From contig OY540820.1 in NCBI GenBank assembly GCA_961205875.1, positions 13,454,001-13,518,000 of the forward strand: a stretch of DNA of 64,000 bases. The letters run 5' to 3'. Source of the stretch: Sialis fuliginosa (taxonomy: Eukaryota > Arthropoda > Insecta > Megaloptera > Sialidae). Below the pieces are notes generated by a model, which worked only from the letters and a program-made list of their open reading frames with translations, had not been told where the DNA came from and searched no databases. Positions 13,113-24,372 of this stretch are shown here, one piece after another (the first letter of the stretch is position 1; each line of letters opens with the position of its first letter). The translations under genes were made by a program, and so were the position numbers.

Positions 13113-13296
13113 CAGGGCCGTAACTACAAGCTAGGGGGCACTGGAGCAAGAAGAAACCGAGGGCCCCCCAAAAAATTAAAAATTGAAAAAAAAAAATTTT
13201 TATTCTTACTTGGAAATATATCACTTATTTGTAATTTAGATTTTAACCTAACCTAACCTAACCGCCCCTGCTGCCCCGGTGGTAGTTACGGCCCTG
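13113..13296. mobile_element. hAT MITE, 184 bp, with perfect 8-bp target duplication
   Basis: The ends are CAGGGCCGTAACTAC and GTAGTTACGGCCCTG, a perfect 15-bp TIR. TACTCTCG is duplicated on both sides (13105-13112 and 13297-13304), which is diagnostic of hAT insertion. The interior holds GGGGGCACTGG/CTGCCCCGG GC-rich blocks and a (CCTAA)n-like run at about 13246-13262. A related, longer copy is at 45685-45935. Confidence 0.93.
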
Positions 13297-13311
13297 TACT
13301 CTCGGTCAATA

Positions 13312-13690
13312 TAAGCGGAACAATTTTTCAATGTAGTATTAAAAATTGTAATATTAATTTTAAAGTTCAGATAAATCATTAATACGGGTTTGTTTCCAAG
13401 CCCAAAGAGTAACAAGTTTGTTTTGTCATCAATAAGGGATGTGCGGCCCTTAAAGTGGTGGATTTTAGCTTTATTTTCGAATAATTAATTTTGAATTTTT
13501 TTTTTCAATACTTGAAATTGCCATTTTCTATTTTGTATCACTTTTAGGGTTGCACACCTATTGATGAACTGACAAAATTGTTACTCTTTGGGTTTTTAAA
13601 TAAACCCGTATTAATGATTCATCTAAATTTTCAAATTACGTTAACTATTTTTAACAGAACTATGCTACATTGAAAAAGTGTCGCCTATTT
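13312..13690. mobile_element. Foldback element with about 150-bp arms
   Basis: The left arm (about 13312-13465) and right arm (about 13545-13690) are inverted copies. Shared blocks include TTTTTCAATGTAG, TCATTAATACGGGTTT, CCCAAAGAGTAACAA and CATCAATA. The spacer is AT-rich. It begins just after the hAT target duplication at 13304. No clear target duplication of its own was seen and it is non-coding. Confidence 0.75.
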
Positions 13691-14018
13691 TTACCATAGG
13701 AGTGTAGAATAATTTATAGCTATCATATTAATTATGTATATATGCTTAATTACTGAATATTACATTTTCCTTAATAAAAAAGGTACCTATCTTATATTAA
13801 ATTAAATTAAAAATACCTCTCCGTAATTATATTCAACGTGAAACTAACTTATTAAAATTTTATTTAAACTTGAAGAAAGAAAAAAACTAATTAAACTCTT
13901 CTACCTGGCAATGGTTATATAAAAATAATAAAAGAAAAGAGTACCGTGGAAAAGAATGTATATTATAGTTATGAATGATTATTACCTCTGCTATAAATAT
14001 GAAAGAAAATGCTATATA

Positions 14019-14656
14019 CAGAGTGTCCAAGATAAGCGTGAAATGCAGATTTGGTTAAATGAGATGAATTATTTGTAAGGAAATGGAACTATTAATAATT
14101 GTATGTGGTTCAGGCGGTATACTCAAAAATCTTAATTTTTTTTTATCAAAGTAGATAGGTACTTTTTGTAGTTTCTTAAAGTACTTTTTGTGTAGAATTG
14201 ATTGGTGTATTTAGAATTTTTATATTACTTTTAGTTTCCGAGTTACAAGCCTTAACTTTGTTTTTTCTTATGGGCCACTAAGTTGGTCTTTAGCATATTT
14301 GAACGTGTTTTTTACTCTACTTTACAACGATATGTTACTTGTCATATTTATTTTCGAAAATAAATCGAATTAGGTTAGGTTAGGTTAGGTATTTTATTAC
14401 AAACATTTAAGTAGGCTATGCAAAACAAAAATTGTTAAACAAAAATCACAATAACAACAATCAAAATAACAAATGAATATTTGAAAACATTAAACTATGT
14501 TCTTACTTTTTTTCGAAAATAAATATGACAAGTACATATCGTTGTAGAGTAAAAAACACGTTCAAATATGCTATAGCCAACTTAGTGGCCCATAAATCTG
14601 TATCTCTTACCGTTTAGGAAATCCCCATGCATTTCACGCTTATCTTGGACAGCCTG
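14019..14656. mobile_element. TA-flanked MITE, 638 bp
   Basis: CAGAGTGTCCAAGATAAGCG (14019) is inverted as CGCTTATCTTGGACAGCCTG (ending 14656), with TA on both sides. The TIR extends to TGAAATGCA. Inner arms, about 14270-14365 and 14510-14600, are also inverted (TTTACTCTAC...CGATATG and its complement), so the unit folds back. TA duplication and TGTCC-type ends fit the Tc1/mariner superfamily. The interior has a (TTAGG)-like run at 14370-14390. Confidence 0.85.
14370..14390 (+). repeat. Interstitial TTAGGT run
   Basis: Four units of TTAGG with intervening T (TTAGGTTAGGTTAGGT...), the same pentamer as insect telomeres. It sits inside a MITE, so it is not a chromosome end. Confidence 0.8.
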
Positions 14657-15235
14657 TATAAGAATTTTATGAATTTATATTCATATTAATAACTTCAAAA
14701 AAAGATCGACATGGACCACACTTTCAAAATGCTCAATTTAAATAAATAACAATATTCATCTGTCTTAACTAAAGTTATAAAACCTGCTCCCTCTACTCTA
14801 GAAAAAACGTCAAATTCCTTTTTTGCGAATAAAAAAAATAAAACAAAATCCAAGAGAAGCACATCAGTAATGTCCAACCAACCGTAAACGGGATAGTATG
14901 AAACAAATAAACATCGAAGAAAAAAAAGCAGAATTCGATACCTAGTCATTGATTGTACGAGCACATGCTAGTTTTACACGCCTTAACCTAAGACAACACT
15001 AGAGACACTGACGTTAATGGAAACCAGAGATGTAGAGAACATTGGTGTGGGTGGAACATGCAATTCCACCACACGATAGCAATTAATTGTTCCAGTAGAC
15101 GGTATCAGGTCATGCAACTTTGGAGTTGTAAAAATGTGTGAATGTCCGTAAGCTTTTTGTGCAATGAAGATGCTGCCTATACTAAGAAGTTTGTGGATAT
15201 TATTAATATTTAAGTTAATATGTTTTTGATATATA
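14657..15235. other. DNA without a supportable gene
   Basis: A slightly higher-GC segment (about 14980-15190) has no frame with a recognisable product and no paired repeats. Confidence 0.45.
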
Positions 15236-15875
15236 CAAGGTGTCCCATAAAGATACCGATAGACTTTCAGGAGTTGTTGAAGACATTAAAATACTCGCTT
15301 TTTGTTAATAACCCCCATATCCACAAATGAGCCGTTTTAGCAGTAATGTAAAAGCAATGAATTTTGCTTTTTAGTTAAATTTTTTTGTGGGAAAGTTATC
15401 AAGGGCGTAACCTACGAAAATCCATAATTTCTGCTCTAGTATGTTTAGTACACGATTTTATGTTTATATTTATTTTTATTTTTATCTTCTAGGTCCTAGA
15501 GTCCTAGAGGATCAATTTAAGTGACAATTTAGGTGACAATTTTATTTTTATTTTGTCTGGCTGAATCTAAAAATTTCTCATTCTTTGCAAAATTTTCTAA
15601 AAGTTGATCCTTTAGGAAATAAACATTAAAATAAACATAAATATAGAAATATTTGCGTGCCCTTTAGAGCAGAAATTATGGATTTTCGTAGGTAGTACCC
15701 ATTACAACTTTTGATCAGTATACTTTGAACTATCATCTCCCGAAGTTACAAAAAAATTTCAACCAACCTTTTATTTTACAACTCTTTAAGGATATGGATT
15801 TATAAACAAAAACCTTTTGTTTTAATGTCTTCGAGAACTCCTGAAAATATGTTGGTATGTTTAGGGGACAGTCTG
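15236..15875. mobile_element. TA-flanked MITE, 640 bp, GTGTCCC family, copy 1
   Basis: CAAGGTGTCCCATAAAGATA at the left matches the inverse of the right end (GGGGACAGTCTG, 15864-15875), with TA on both sides. The similarity of the two ends continues through TTTCAGGAGTT and GACATTAAAA for about 80 bp. A second, right-truncated copy begins at 36112. TGTCCC-type ends with TA fit mariner-like MITEs. No transposase remnant was found. Confidence 0.85.
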
Positions 15876-16285
15876 TATATATTTCTAAATACTTTTTGTA
15901 ATATAAATAATAATAGAAGACAAAATTTTGTACAAAAATTCAACCAATACGAACTAATTCACCGAGAAATCATCACGAAAGAATTAAATGTAAATATTCA
16001 ACTGTTTTTACATTTAATTTGATCAGAATACACTTTACGTCCTTTTCAATGTCGAGTTATAACACAATTCAGGCAACATTATGCTTTTAATTGCTGGGAG
16101 AACCCTTTTTCTTTCAATACCGGTTACTAATGTTGAAATCAGAAAGTTTATTCTGGGAGGGAAAATTAAAATTCATTAGGGAAGGGGAGATGAAACGAAC
16201 ATTTCTACTTCTAAAAAATATTATTATATTTCGGTCGAGTGAATTTTATTTCGAAGAACGCAAAGTGGGATCTGGGTGTATATAA

Positions 16286-16873
16286 TATCGAAGATACGAG
16301 AAGCTTTGTGATAATTTTAAAATGAGACAAAAAAATTGTTTTCCGATTTCAAAATTTTAAATTGATCTTTCCGTTTCAGGTCAAGACAAACATTTTTCGT
16401 TCCGTGTCTGTCTATGTGTCTATCTGTATGTCTGTCCCATGAATCCTTGTCACGTGCATAACTTATGAACCACTGAACCGATATTAATGAAACTTGGTTG
16501 GATGGTTGGGTCTGGCTTGACATCCCAAAATATTTATTTTTTCATATAATATAGGTCAATAACGTTTGTTGTAAAATATTCCCTTACAAATATTTATCTC
16601 AATTTGCTTTAACAAATCGTGTTTTGTTTTTTAAATTGATATTTACTTTGACATATTAAATGTTATTTTGATGTTTACATTTTAGATTTAGATTGAGATT
16701 GTCAACAAATTAAAAATATACAAAAACATAATCAGGTGCGTCTTAAGAAAAATGTCGAACTAATATTTTTTAGTAAAACTGTATAAAATTTTTAAATTGT
16801 TCAATAATAACTACCTTTGATGAATTTAGCACGAGGAAGCACTGTACATTGTGTACATTACTTGGCAGATGTT
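16286..16873 (+). mobile_element. Family B repeat, copy B3
   Basis: This runs from AATATCGAAGATACGAGAAG to GCACGAGGAAGCACTGTACA and TTGGCAGATG. It lacks the left-most TGCTTCCTCG and the middle block from 'CCCATTTCAAAATC' to 'GAGGGG'. It is decayed relative to B1. Confidence 0.8.
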
Positions 16874-16911
16874 TTTATATCTAAACCGTTTTCTTACTCC
16901 CATTCTATAGA

Positions 16912-16999
16912 GTTTAGCTTTCTACCACCATCACCTTACCGACACCATTTGCCGCCCCCGGCGATGGCCAGTTTCACCAACCCCTCAATAACGCCACTG
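16912..16999 (-). mobile_element. hAT-type terminus fragment, reading leftward
   Basis: On the minus strand the sequence begins CAGTGGCGTTATTGAGGGG at 16999 and continues into a GC-rich block (GCCATCGCCGGGGGCGGC). It resembles the CAGTGGCG starts at 11596 and 60849. No other end or target duplication is visible. The 71-codon plus-strand frame across it (ending 17032) is Pro/Ser-rich only because of this GC-rich block. Confidence 0.5.
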
Positions 17000-17388
17000 A
17001 GAACACACGACCAAACAAAGCCTGCTGGATAGTGTGCAATCGAAAATTGATTAAAAATTAATGAATACAGATAATGGAATCCCGAATACTCGTACCTAAA
17101 TGGCTGGTAATATTTCCAATGAAATGAGCCAATATTGAGATATCAAAAACATTCATCACTACAATAAGAAAAGCACTTGATTTTGCGTTGGATGTAGCAG
17201 ACATAGTTTATTATACAACACCAAGTTATTAACTACCTTCAAATTGTTTTCCTTGACTTGACAAGTAAATCTATAAGAAGCTTCGTTCACAGCAAATATG
17301 ATAAAGGAGATTTATGATAAAGCTCGTCTCTGTTCGTTTAAGAGTATTAGAATTGTTTTTGCTAAATAGTATTAGTTAATTTCTAAAT

Positions 17389-17790
17389 AAGGTACTGGCA
17401 CCAATCTTGGATATGAGCCCAGTAATGGCTATTTTTAAATTAGAAATATTTGTTGATATTTGATTACTATACCATTTCTGAATATTAATCTATATATATT
17501 TAATGACAATCGGCCAGTAGGTGTCAATATGGTGGTCATTTAAACTAATTATTGGTATAATTTATTTATTATTTATTATATTATCATAGCAACTACTTGT
17601 TTCAAATTTAACGATTCTTTCTTTTGTATCTTTTGTGTCGTAGTACTTATCATTTTGTAATAGTGTCCATCATTGCGTGCTCATTACTGGTTTGACTTTA
17701 TCCATTACTGGAGAAAAATCATAAACAAAATAAAAATAAAACAATTTATATTTTTCCGACTTTGGTAATTATATAAAGCATATTTTTAAT
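17389..17790 (+). mobile_element. Family A MITE, copy A2, right-truncated
   Basis: The left TIR AAGGTACTGGCACCA is intact and the body follows the family through TGCGTGCTCATTACTGGT to the GACTTTGGTAATTA block. It then degrades and abuts an inverted family B copy at about 17800. The right TIR is missing. Confidence 0.85.
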
Positions 17791-17799
17791 TATTGGCAA

Positions 17800-18236
17800 T
17801 TTCAATCAAAATGACATTTAAAACGTCAAAATGACATTAAATATGTCAAAGTAAATATCAATTTAAAAAAACAAAACACTACTACTACCTTTGTAAAGGA
17901 ATATTTTACAACAAACGTTTTAGACCTATATTATATGAAATTGAATGCTCTACAAAAAATATTCCATAAAATGTTTACGTAACATGTATCGTTCTTGAGA
18001 TATATTGGAAAAATTAATATTTTGGGAGGCCCTCATGAGTTATGCGTGTGACAAGGATTCAAGGGATAGACACACACACAGACAGACAGACAGACAGACA
18101 CGGAACGAAAAGTAGTTGTCTTGACCTAAAACGGAAAGATAAATATGAAATTTTGAAATCGAAGAACAATTTTTTTGTCTCATTCTACAACGATCACAAA
18201 GCTTCTCGTATCTTCGATATTGCGAGGAAGCAAAAA
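17800..18236 (-). mobile_element. Family B repeat, copy B4, inverted
   Basis: On the minus strand this starts TATTTTTGCTTCCTCGCAATA (18236), follows B1 through the GTCTGTCTGTC tract (about 18070-18110), and ends in the TGTCATTTTGACG block at about 17810. The 79-codon plus-strand frame here is simply the family B sequence read through. Confidence 0.8.
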
Positions 18237-18884
18237 TACTTCATGTTTAATATATCACAAAATATCATTTATTACAAATAAACGATAAAAACATTTATGA
18301 TTATCTTCTATATCTAGCAAGCTGGTTCAATATTCGAGCGACAGAACACCTATAGATGTTCATATGTTTGGTGACATGATCCGGATCAAAGCTATCTCTG
18401 TTGGTTTTCCACCATTCTATGGGTCAATATCTTTGTGACCTTTCGTTTTTTGCTACATCTCAGCACAGTCAGCTAGATCTTTATATTTCTCACGTGATGT
18501 AATTCAGTGAGTTCATCTCTCTATCTATCTCCCTCTTTCGTATCAATAGATCGTCTTTTATTTAAAAGCAAATCGGTGTAATCATAACCTTTAAATCATT
18601 GCTATTGAATTGTTTTTATGAACTATTTTATCTGCTTAGCATTTTATTTATTGAATTAGTAGTATTATTTTCTTGATTTATATTGTTGTATTATATTTTA
18701 TTATATGTTTAACGACAATTATATAAAAGTAAAGTTTAAAAAGTAAGCATTTTTATACGGAAATTTATACAAAGTTATATAGTACCGTATGTTTTTTATA
18801 TTTTTTTGAAAAGTTATAATGGTACAGTATGCAGGTGCTGTAAAAACTAAAAAGAAAATACATACATAAATAATATTATGCAGG
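18237..18884. other. Unassigned DNA
   Basis: 18300-18560 is less AT-rich than its surroundings but has no long frame, splice-consistent exon or repeat partner in this window. Confidence 0.4.
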
Positions 18885-19095
18885 CAGTGGCGTACCACCC
18901 GGGGCAGATGGCAAATTTACCCCCCTTTAAATGAAAATTGAAGAACGGTTTTTTTCGAATTTACCGCTGGCAATCCACAATTTTGCGCCTTTCTAGTAAT
19001 TTTGATAACCTTTTTTTTGTTGCTACCTCATATTTGTCGCCCCCAATCCACAATTTTGCCTACCTTAACAAACCACCGCCCGGGGCAAATACAGG
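18885..19095 (+). mobile_element. hAT-type fragment with CAGTGGCGTACC end
   Basis: The left end CAGTGGCGTACCACCCGGGG at 18885 is hAT-like. CCACCGCCCGGGGCAAA near 19072-19088 looks like a copy of the same terminal segment. AATCCACAATTTTG occurs twice inside (about 18971 and 19046). No target duplication was found. Confidence 0.45.
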
Positions 19096-19177
19096 AAATA
19101 TTCTTTTACAAAATTAAATTAAAAAAATTCTCGTTTAGATTTTCCCTTTTCATTATTCAAAGTTATCTAATCTAATA

Positions 19178-19696
19178 CAGTAAAAACTCTTTATTCGCGG
19201 GGTATATGTTCCATAAATATGCCGCGAATACAGAAACCGTGAATACGGAATGGTAATTTATATGGGATTATAGGGGATACGTTCCTAGGTGACAAAATAA
19301 ATAAACAAATACAATATAAAAAAATCAACTTAATTGAAGTTTTTGACCATATTGATTAATTATTATCTTCAGGCTTAGGCAATGGTTTAAAGAATTTTGT
19401 AATTTTTTCTTGCTTGGCAGTTTTTAAAAGCTCCTTCAATTCAGACTGATATTCAGCAGTGGCATTAGCAATTTGCCTCTTAAAAATAAGACTTCGTTCC
19501 ATAGACGGATCAATTTTCATAAAGAAATCACAAAGCTCATTTACATTCTTAAACCATCACTAAGATTTTTCAAATTAAATGTCACGTTTCCTGATTAAAT
19601 CCGCGAATAAAGAAATCTTTAGCCGCGAATATAGGAATTGGGTCGCATTTTTTTAATACGCGAATAGTGAAAACGCGAATGAAGGAGCTTTTACTG
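19178..19696. mobile_element. Pogo/Tigger-like non-autonomous element, 519 bp
   Basis: The ends are CAGTAAAAACTCTTTATTCG (19178) and the inverse of CAGTAAAAGCTCCTTCATTC (ending 19696), with TA on both sides (19176-19177, 19697-19698). CAGT-starting TIRs with a TA target are typical of the pogo/Tigger group. Its interior keeps part of a transposase-like frame on the minus strand. The CGCGAATA motif is repeated near both ends, a possible set of subterminal binding repeats. Confidence 0.88.
19356..19556 (-). pseudogene. Pogo-like transposase C-terminal fragment with PIP-box motif
   Basis: A 66-codon open frame reads from 19556 to a TAA at 19356-19358, entirely inside the pogo-like element, and is closed upstream by a TGA. 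It has the order ...CDFFMKIDPSMERS..., a short charged helix-like middle (EYQSELKELLKTAKQ), then QEKITKFF near the C-terminus. QxxIxxFF is the consensus of a PCNA-interacting (PIP) box, and such a box has been described at the C-terminus of pogo transposase. The catalytic core is absent, so it cannot be a working transposase. The lack of stops over 66 codons suggests fairly recent decay. The product assignment is by motif and context, not by database comparison. Confidence 0.7.
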
Positions 19697-20365
19697 TACA
19701 CATAAAGAATATCATCATTATAAATAGTTAAAATAGTTAAAAATAGCACAAATTACAATAGAAAAAAGTTATCTAGCGTCCTAACAACAAGTCGAACAAA
19801 TTATGCAAACCGAATCTTGCAGTTCGCGAACTCCGTAGTTTTGTCTGATTTAAGTTGATTTTGAAAAGTGTTCTGTGCATTTACATAATAATACACTTCT
19901 ACGACCTTTTCCCAACTACATTGTGTACGTGGAATTTTATTGAACTATCCGTATAATAGCTTCATAGAATAACCGGCACCTGAACGGAATTCGGGTTAAG
20001 AGGGGAAGTATTATATAGATTTAATAACTGCAAGCGTTGGGAATTTTTATATTCGGTGTGAATTATACCAAACATTTTTCGTCTGCGGGAGAAATTGTGA
20101 GCTGTAGAAGAAGAGGCATTAATTGCATTTTGTGATTCTGAATGATGTGAAGTGAAAAGCACATTGCGGAAAAGAAAATATCGGTCGTGTGTTTTTGTTT
20201 TAAGAGTTTTATTAGTTGTTAGTTCAGTTTGTTTTTTAACATACCTATCATACACGTTGTTTATTAAAAAAACGTCTTTGTGTTTTATATATATATATAT
20301 ATTTAATAAAATTGTGTGTTTTAAATGTAACTTATAATATATTTTCTATTTCATAGCTGTTGCTT
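19697..20365. other. Unassigned DNA
   Basis: 19800-20160 is somewhat GC-richer. A 97-codon minus-strand frame (19962-20255) has no recognisable family feature and is probably chance. Confidence 0.4.
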
Positions 20366-20495
20366 TCTCCCAATATCGAATATACGAGAAGCTTTGTGAT
20401 CGTTTTAAAATGAGAAAAAATTGTTCTCCGATTTCCGTGTCTGTCTGTCCGTGTGTCTGTCCCCTGAATTCTTGTCACACGCATAACTCATGAAC
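20366..20495 (+). mobile_element. Family B repeat, copy B5 (short, internally deleted)
   Basis: This starts TTGCTTTCTCCCAATATCG and passes ACGAGAAGCTTTGTGATCG to CACGCATAACTCATGAAC. It lacks the segment between the GATTTC and CCGTGTCTG blocks. Confidence 0.75.
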
Positions 20496-21129
20496 TTTCA
20501 CTTTGATTTGTAACGTACTTATGACACACCCGGTAACTATTTTCAAAATTTACTGCTTATCTATCCTGACAACTTTTGTATTTAAAATTGTCTTTCATGA
20601 AATATTAAACTTTGGCACAGTGTTGGGACACCCTGTATACTTATTCTACTTTGCTTTTGGATGAAAATCTGTTGTATATGAGTAGAAATATTTTAATTAC
20701 TATTTTTTACATTTTCTATGTGAAAACTTTACAGAACTTTAAAGTAAAATATAATTTAATCAAACACCAATGACAACACCGCATTTCTCTTCGAGTTTAT
20801 TTAACCATCATGATTGTTTTATTCATTGATTTTCTTGCCCCGTTGATAAAAAACTGTTGAGCAGACATAAAGTGAGTTCGTGTGTCCATCCCACGTCGAC
20901 AGAAAAAACCGGAATGCATGAATAGATTCAGCGTTAATGTTCAACCGCCCGTTATATGGACCCAATGCACCCCTCCGAAAAACTACTGCCAGTACATTTT
21001 ATTATTTCAATGATAATCAAGTACTTGTTGTTTTTATATTACTTATTTTCATAACAATAGCTAGTTTTTCGTAAAATATATTTTATCAATTTTCGCGATT
21101 GTAATTTTTGAATGAACAAAAAAAATCTC

Positions 21130-21425
21130 ATACAAACTTTTCCACTCCCTTACATTCCGTTAGAAGTTGAATTATGGAAAATGTTAAATTATTTTTTTCA
21201 TTATTTGTATTGTAGAGTATTTATTTTAAGTTTCAAGTAAATCCGACTAAAAACAAAATTCCCATACAAACTTTTAACACCCCCTTTTATCCCCGTAGGG
21301 CTTGAATTTCGAAAAATCCTTTCTTAGTGGGTGCTTACATCTTAAAAAGAAGACACCTCTGAAATTTCACGTTTGTAGGTCCAGGGGTTTTGGCTGGGCG
21401 ATGATGAAGCAGTCAAGATATGTTA
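21130..21425 (+). repeat. Dispersed repeat with CCCATACAAACTTT motif (family G)
   Basis: ATACAAACTTTT followed by a C-rich block occurs twice (about 21133 and 21265), then GGGCTTGAATTTCGAAAAAT, CCTTTCTTAGTGGGTGC and GTAGGTCCAGGGGTTTTGGC. I recognise this order as a repeat common in insect genomes, possibly of non-LTR origin, but cannot confirm the class. Non-coding here. Confidence 0.45.
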
Positions 21426-21676
21426 TTAGATTAATATGATAGATCCATATTTTTTGATAAACCTACTTGTATGTGTTCCAAATCTAAATAATGAATTATT
21501 TTTATAAGAATAAAAGTATTATCGTACCGTTAGTATTATGACATAGTCAATATCAACATTATTGAGTTTAAAATCAATAAGATCCTAAAAATAGAAAAAT
21601 ACTCGTATGTGCATGCAGCAAGTAAAGTTATATACTTTTAACCTTACATACATACAACTAGGCAATAAAAAATACG

Positions 21677-21798
21677 TTTGTTTTACGGCCAAGACCTGAA
21701 TAGACGATCCCCGAAGGTTTTTGAGCTAACTGATCGTAAGAATTTTGAGGATCAGATTTGGTTTCAGGTCTATTCAGGTCTCGGCAGCAAAAACGATG
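21677..21798. repeat. Inverted repeat with 30-bp arms
   Basis: The left arm ending AAGACCTGAATAGAC (21692-21706) pairs with GTCTATTCAGGTCT in the right arm (about 21764-21778). The arms extend outward with TTGTTTTACGGC against GCAGCAAAAAC. The spacer is about 60 bp. Confidence 0.7.
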
Positions 21799-21879
21799 TT
21801 GACTAGTATAATCAAATGTAAAACTTCAATATTTTTATAATATGCAGATATTAATGAGAAAACCATAACTACATATATA

Positions 21880-22425
21880 CACTACCCTGCAAAAGTTTAA
21901 GACCATGCACATGAAAAATTTTCCTTTTTTGGACTTTTGCGTATATTTCTCGATCTCTGACCGCTATATTTAACGTGTTTGTATTTACCGCTAATAAAAT
22001 ATGTTCCTTGCTCGATAACTGGACGGTCGGTTAGTTACCCGGCACTGACATGTATTTCGAAGTGTCAATTCAAATTGTCTTAACTTTGCCATAGTGACAA
22101 TTTCTTTTTCCCTAAAATTAGTGAGTATATTCTATATTTTACAATACCTATTGTCATATTATTACCTTGTGTTTTGATTTTCTGCACCGACAATTGCAAT
22201 GTTTTCACATTTCAAATATTGTGTGGTCCTCAAAAAAATCTTTTTTTTGCAGAAAACACGAAAATGGGGAAAACGCAGCAAATTTCGAAAGAAAAACTAG
22301 CTCAAATAGTCATTTTGAATAAATTGGGCAATTCACAGTGAAAAATTACTGAAACGAATTGAATAAACCATTCAAAAATATTAGCAAAAAGTCCAAAAAT
22401 CGACATTTTTTCAGGTGGGGTAGTG
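21880..22425 (+). mobile_element. Tc1-like internally deleted element, 546 bp
   Basis: CACTACCCTGCAAAAG at the left and the inverse of GGTGGGGTAGTG at the right, with TA on both sides (21878-21879 and 22426-22427). The next TTTTTGGACTTTT block is also inverted at the two ends. The interior encodes the start of a Tc1-type transposase. The middle and end of that gene are missing, so this is a MITE formed by internal deletion of a Tc1-like transposon. Confidence 0.88.
22264..22390 (+). pseudogene. Tc1-like transposase N-terminal remnant
   Basis: An ATG at 22264 opens MGKTQQISKEKLAQIVILNK, followed by LGNSQ and a TGA at 22339. The frame continues as KITETN, a second stop, then INHSKI. This is the typical start of Tc1-family transposases: a MGK-type start, then the first helix-turn-helix that binds the TIR, with xxKIxExxxxNHSxI as its second part. 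The DD(E/D) core is absent and two stops interrupt the remnant, so it is dead. It lies directly before the right TIR of its host element. Confidence 0.85.
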
Positions 22426-22680
22426 TACAACATACTTGTATATAGTTAATGTTAAATAATTTACAAAAATCAAGAAGTTAATAGAAATATATTTGTTACA
22501 ACAAAATATATATCTATCTATAGAATACCTATACATAAAATAATATAAAAAGTTTGGAAATCAATACCGACTATATTAAAAGTTTAAAATCAATAAGGTC
22601 CTAAAAATAGGAACATATACTCATAGAAGCATGCACTGAATAAAAATTGTATAGCTTTACCCTTATACCAACTCAAATGT

Positions 22681-24372
22681 TAACATTGTACATAATATGA
22701 GCTATTTTCTTGTATTTGATTAATTAAATAATTATTTTCCATTACACAAAATTTGGTACTCGATAAATAGGAATATTTTTATTTCAATTACAAGTTAATA
22801 TTTGTCCTCCTATTAATATGTAATCCTTTATTATAAGATTGATTTTTCATTTCTTGTTAATGAAATTAATAAAATTGTAAAACAACTCAAGGCATGTTTT
22901 TTCTGCAACTTGTAAATTTATTTGTGAGAAATTTTTGACATGAATCACATCTAGTGTATCACATTTCAGATATTGGGTGGGCATTTCAGAAACTTGATGT
23001 AACGCGCTGAAATCAGTTTGTGCGCTAGCGAAAATATATAATCAATATATCTCGACACTCAGATCAGCTTTACCACGCGAGTTTCGGTCTCATATTATAA
23101 ATCTCGAATAGATATACGAGGTACAAGTAAAAATGAAACCATTTAACCAGTTTTAACGAGTGATAAATTTAATATTATAAAAAACAACAATTGAATTTTC
23201 TGTGTCCACGATTGCGCTTGTAAATATTAAGAAATAATTGTATATACAGTTTGAGTTTAATTTAACCCCACTGTTACGTATTCACGTCAATCCTTCGACT
23301 GTGCATCCCGACAAAGTCACACCCATTTTTTTAGTGCATAAGGTTAGTAAAAAAATATTTTAGAATTTGCTGCAATTTTAACAGGAATTCATAAAGTAGA
23401 TATATAGAATATGTAACACAAAAGTAAAAAAAAAAACAGTTAATGCAGTACAAAATTAATAACATCAACAATTTCCCTTCATATAAAATGTTTAAAAATC
23501 TCTTAATTACTTTAATTGTTATTGTAGTTAATAAAAATGTTATGATTTTTTATATGTAGTTAATGGTCCATAAAAGTGAATATAAAAAATTAGTTAAAAG
23601 AATATTGTATGTAGATTTTTCAAATACTGTCTACATTTACAACATTTTACATCTAAGCGAAAGTAAGAGTAAATATATTTTTGATTGACTTCAGTAGGAA
23701 GTAAAGTTTTTGAAATATCTCTCTATATTACGTACATGGTTACGTTCTCTCTCTTTCCATTCATGTGAGCCTAACTTCCTTGTAACAGCCGTGCTGTTTT
23801 TCTCACAAAGATGTTCCGGAACGCGATTGTAAATCTTCTACAGTCATTTCTAACGAACTAAAATTTATGACATAAAACAAAACTTTAAGTAACTATCATA
23901 TTTTGTAATATAGTGTTTATTAAACCTCAATGGTATAGTTTTGGCACTGCTATTTTTATTTTATTGGTTTTTAACACTGACTGGAATCAAAAAACAAAAA
24001 AAACAAAAATTCAAAATATCAAAATATGGATAGTACCTACATATACAAAAGTTACAAAATAAAATAAAAATTGATTTTAGTTTTATCTTTAACATAGTTC
24101 CTACTTAAAAATATGTAAAGCTAACCGAATCAAAATTGATATGTACTGTAGGTACATTATAAAGAGGTAGAAATTGTGAGTTTGATTTTTTTTATCTTCG
24201 ATGATTTCAAAGAACAATTAACCGATTTTGATTGAACTTTCACTGTAGTATTCCTTGAGATCATTTTATGCGCAATTAGTTGTACACCTATGGTTAAACT
24301 TTAAGATTTTAGTATATTATATATGTATGTATATCAAAATACAAGATTTAATAAAACTCTGTAAAGCAAATA
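22681..24372. other. AT-rich DNA, nothing recognised
   Basis: No gene. Two slightly GC-richer spots (about 23000-23110 and 23740-23850) show no splice-consistent frame or repeat partner. Confidence 0.45.

Larger units (their letters stand above)
21555..22680 (+). repeat. Pair of about 110-bp direct repeats flanking the Tc1 element
   Basis: 21555-21660 (GTTTAAAATCAATAAGATCC...GTTATATACTTTTAACC) resembles 22563-22680 (GTTTAAAATCAATAAGGTCC...TTGTATAGCTTTACCC). The pair brackets the Tc1-like element and the 21677 hairpin. Confidence 0.65.

Noticed and set aside
14370..14390. Telomere
   Set aside because: Only four TTAGG units, enclosed by a MITE with DNA on both sides.
20616..20639. GGGACACCCTGTATA as a separate MITE
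   Set aside because: It resembles a TA-flanked TIR end, but no inverted partner was found within reach.
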